A stretch of 7,779 nt of DNA from Sedimenticola sp. Lineage in GTDB: Bacteria; Pseudomonadota; Gammaproteobacteria; Chromatiales; Chromatiaceae. The position numbers and the translations under genes were made by a program. The stretch's first letter is position 1. Each line of letters opens with the position of its first letter. The notes under the pieces were generated by a model. It saw only the letters and a list, made by a program, of their open reading frames with translations, was not told the origin of the DNA and searched no databases. Below are positions 6,199 to 7,779 of the stretch, piece after piece. The stretch is taken from the NCBI GenBank assembly GCA_027038775.1, contig JALWGP010000324.1:1-7779 (forward strand), written 5' to 3'.

Positions 6199-7635
6199 AT
6201 GGACTACCTCCCCATCTTCCTGAAGATCGAGAACCGGCCCTGCCTGGTGGTGGGCGGCGGCGAAGTGGCGGCACGCAAGGTCGGGCTCCTGCTCGAGGCC
6301 GGCGGCCGGGTCACGGTGGTGGCGCCCGAGCTGTGCGAAACCCTGGAAAGGCTCCGCGAGGGGGGCGAGATCGAGCACCGGCGGGGAGATCACCGGGCGG
6401 CCGAGGTCGACGGCAACGTTCTGGTCATCGCCGCCACCGATGACGAGATGGCCAACCGCGAGGTGGCCGCCCGGGCGCGGGAGGCCAACATCCCCGTGAA
6501 CGTGGTGGACGACCCGGAAGACGGCACCTTCATCATGCCCTCCATCATCGACCGCTCTCCCGTGGTGGCCGCCGTCTCCACCGGTGGCGCCTCGCCGGTG
6601 CTGGCCCGCCTCATCCGGGCGCGCCTGGAATCCCTCATTCCCGCCGGCTACGGCCGGCTGGCGGAACTCACCGCCCGCTTCCGCGGCCGGGTGAAGGCGG
6701 CACTCCCCTCCACCGACGACCGCCGCCGCTTCTGGGACCGCATCCTCCAGGGAAGCGTGGCCGAGCGGGTCTTCTCCGGGCACATGGAGGAGGCCGAGGC
6801 GGTGCTGGAAAAGGAGCTGGAGGCCTTTTCGCCCTCCCACGGCATGGGCGAGGTCTACCTGGTGGGTGGCGGCCCCGGTGACCCCGACCTGCTCACCTTC
6901 CGTGCCCTGCGCCTGATGCAGCAGGCCGACGTGGTGGTCTACGACCGCCTGGTGGCCAAGCCGGTGCTGGAGATGTGCCGGCGCGACGCCGAGCGCATCT
7001 ACGTGGGCAAGGAGCGCGACCGCCACGCCATGCGCCAGGAGGAGATCAATGCCCTGCTGGCGAAACTGGCGAAGGAAGGGAAACGGGTGGTGCGCCTCAA
7101 GGGCGGCGACCCCTTCATCTTCGGCCGCGGCGGCGAGGAGATCGACACCCTGGCCGAGGAGGGGGTGCCCTTCCAGGTGATCCCCGGCATCACTGCCGCC
7201 TCGGGCTGCGCCACCTACTCGGGCATTCCGCTGACCCACCGCGACTACGCCCAGTCGGTCACCTTCGTCACCGGCCACCTCAAGGACGGCACCATGAACC
7301 TCAACTGGCACCAGCTGGCCCAGCCCCACCAGACGGTGGTCTTCTACATGGGGCTGCACGGACTGCCGGTGATCGTGGAGAAGCTGCAGGAGCACGGTGT
7401 GCCGGCCGATATGCCCATCGCGCTGGTGCAGCAGGGCACCACCCACCTGCAGCGGGTTTTCACCGGCACCCTGGAAAACATCCTCGATATCGTGGAGCGG
7501 GAGAAGCCCAAGCCCCCCACGCTCATCATCGTGGGCGAGGTGGTGAAACTCCACGAAAAACTCTCCTGGTACAAGGGGGAGCGGGCCGGCCGCCAGGGGG
7601 CCACTTCCCCGGTGCAGCCGGGCACCGAGTTGTAA
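6199..7635 (+). CDS. cysG: Sirohaem synthase (uroporphyrinogen III methyltransferase / precorrin-2 dehydrogenase / sirohydrochlorin ferrochelatase)
   Basis: Trifunctional cytoplasmic enzyme that makes sirohaem from uroporphyrinogen III using SAM, NAD+ and Fe2+. Residues 1 to about 205 are the dehydrogenase/ferrochelatase half: MDYLPIFL start, NAD-binding [11 protein letters not shown] (17-27), NVVDDP with the catalytic-position Asp104, and [20 protein letters not shown] (111-130). Residues from about 215 to 460 are the methyltransferase half: [13 protein letters not shown] (221-233), VVYDRLV with Asp249, [16 protein letters not shown] (299-314), [20 protein letters not shown] (329-348) and VFYMGL (381-386). 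The length is 478 versus 457 in E. coli; most of the excess is a 20-residue tail. Position 128, a phosphorylated serine in Salmonella CysG, is Thr here. The ATG at 6199 matches the family start, with only a weak GAGG 14 bases upstream. Sirohaem serves sulfite reductases, consistent with the neighbouring sulfur genes. Confidence 0.97.
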   Translation: MDYLPIFLKIENRPCLVVGGGEVAARKVGLLLEAGGRVTVVAPELCETLERLREGGEIEHRRGDHRAAEVDGNVLVIAATDDEMANREVAARAREANIPVNVVDDPEDGTFIMPSIIDRSPVVAAVSTGGASPVLARLIRARLESLIPAGYGRLAELTARFRGRVKAALPSTDDRRRFWDRILQGSVAERVFSGHMEEAEAVLEKELEAFSPSHGMGEVYLVGGGPGDPDLLTFRALRLMQQADVVVYDRLVAKPVLEMCRRDAERIYVGKERDRHAMRQEEINALLAKLAKEGKRVVRLKGGDPFIFGRGGEEIDTLAEEGVPFQVIPGITAASGCATYSGIPLTHRDYAQSVTFVTGHLKDGTMNLNWHQLAQPHQTVVFYMGLHGLPVIVEKLQEHGVPADMPIALVQQGTTHLQRVFTGTLENILDIVEREKPKPPTLIIVGEVVKLHEKLSWYKGERAGRQGATSPVQPGTEL

Positions 7636-7640
7636 GACCT

Positions 7641-7738
7641 GTAGGAGCGGCGCCCCCGTCGCGAATGGTCCGAATGTTCGGCCCGGGGGCGGGCCTCCTA
7701 CCCCGTACAGGGAAGTGCGACGCGACGCGGCGGCGGCG
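7641..7738. repeat. Second REP pair (BIME-like) with conserved tail
   Basis: A plus-oriented REP unit (7641-7665; stem GCGGCG/CGTCGC with one G-T pair, CCCC loop) faces a minus-oriented unit (7677-7701; stem GGCCCG/CGGGCC, GGGG loop). Both carry the GTAGGAG head. The design matches 1422-1481, and the 37 bases after the second unit match the tail at 1534-1570. It begins 5 bases after the cysG stop, so it may act as an mRNA 3'-end structure; no U-tract follows. Confidence 0.78.
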
Positions 7739-7779
7739 GCAAACCGCGTTTTTCCACCGCCGAAAAGGAACGGGGCAAG
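7739..7779. other. End of window, no gene called
   Basis: These last bases contain a short T-run and a GC-rich repeat of GGC triplets just before them, but no start codon with a ribosome-binding site and no convincing terminator. Confidence 0.5.

Noticed and set aside
6154..7554. Long minus-strand open frame (466 codons) opposite cysG
   Set aside because: It is antisense to a clearly conserved enzyme, is rich in His, Gly, Ala and Val in the manner of GC-rich shadow frames, and has no recognisable motif.

Overview
The window comes from a GC-rich gammaproteobacterium. The TsaC, HemF and CysG proteins align well with their Escherichia coli counterparts as I recall them. A rhd-tusA-dsrE2 sulfur-transfer set of the kind described in Allochromatium vinosum suggests a sulfur-oxidising relative of the Chromatiales or Ectothiorhodospiraceae. 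The lineage is inferred from gene content; no search was run.

Layout. Positions 2-1339 (+) hold the C-terminal part of DNA topoisomerase I, cut by the window edge. A 280-base gap (1340-1619) follows, filled with REP-type palindromes. Next come tsaC (1620-2174, +) and hemF (2171-3082, +), overlapping by 4 bases. A 230-base AT-richer leader (3083-3312) precedes a FadL/OmpP1-family outer-membrane transport protein (3313-4704, +). A gap with alternative hairpins and a strong bidirectional terminator (4806-4839) separates it from three convergent minus-strand genes, in transcription order rhd (6031-5702), tusA (5616-5386) and dsrE2 (5335-4856). Divergent from rhd, across a 167-base AT-rich promoter region, is cysG (6199-7635, +). 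The window ends in a second REP pair (7641-7701), with a tail that also follows the last intact REP copy in the first gap, and no further gene can be called.

How the genes fit together. TopA, TsaC and HemF are housekeeping functions: DNA supercoiling, tRNA t6A modification and aerobic haem synthesis. FadL probably imports hydrophobic compounds. Rhd, TusA and DsrE2 are expected to form a cytoplasmic persulfide relay. CysG makes sirohaem, the cofactor of sulfite reductases, including reverse-acting dissimilatory sulfite reductase. The rhd/cysG divergence therefore places sulfur delivery next to cofactor supply. Whether the host has dsrAB cannot be seen here.

The most interesting items are the sulfur-relay/cysG locus with its candidate promoters, the methionine-rich segment of DsrE2, the two related REP arrays, and the mutually exclusive hairpins downstream of fadL. 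Nothing here is clearly a wholly undescribed system.
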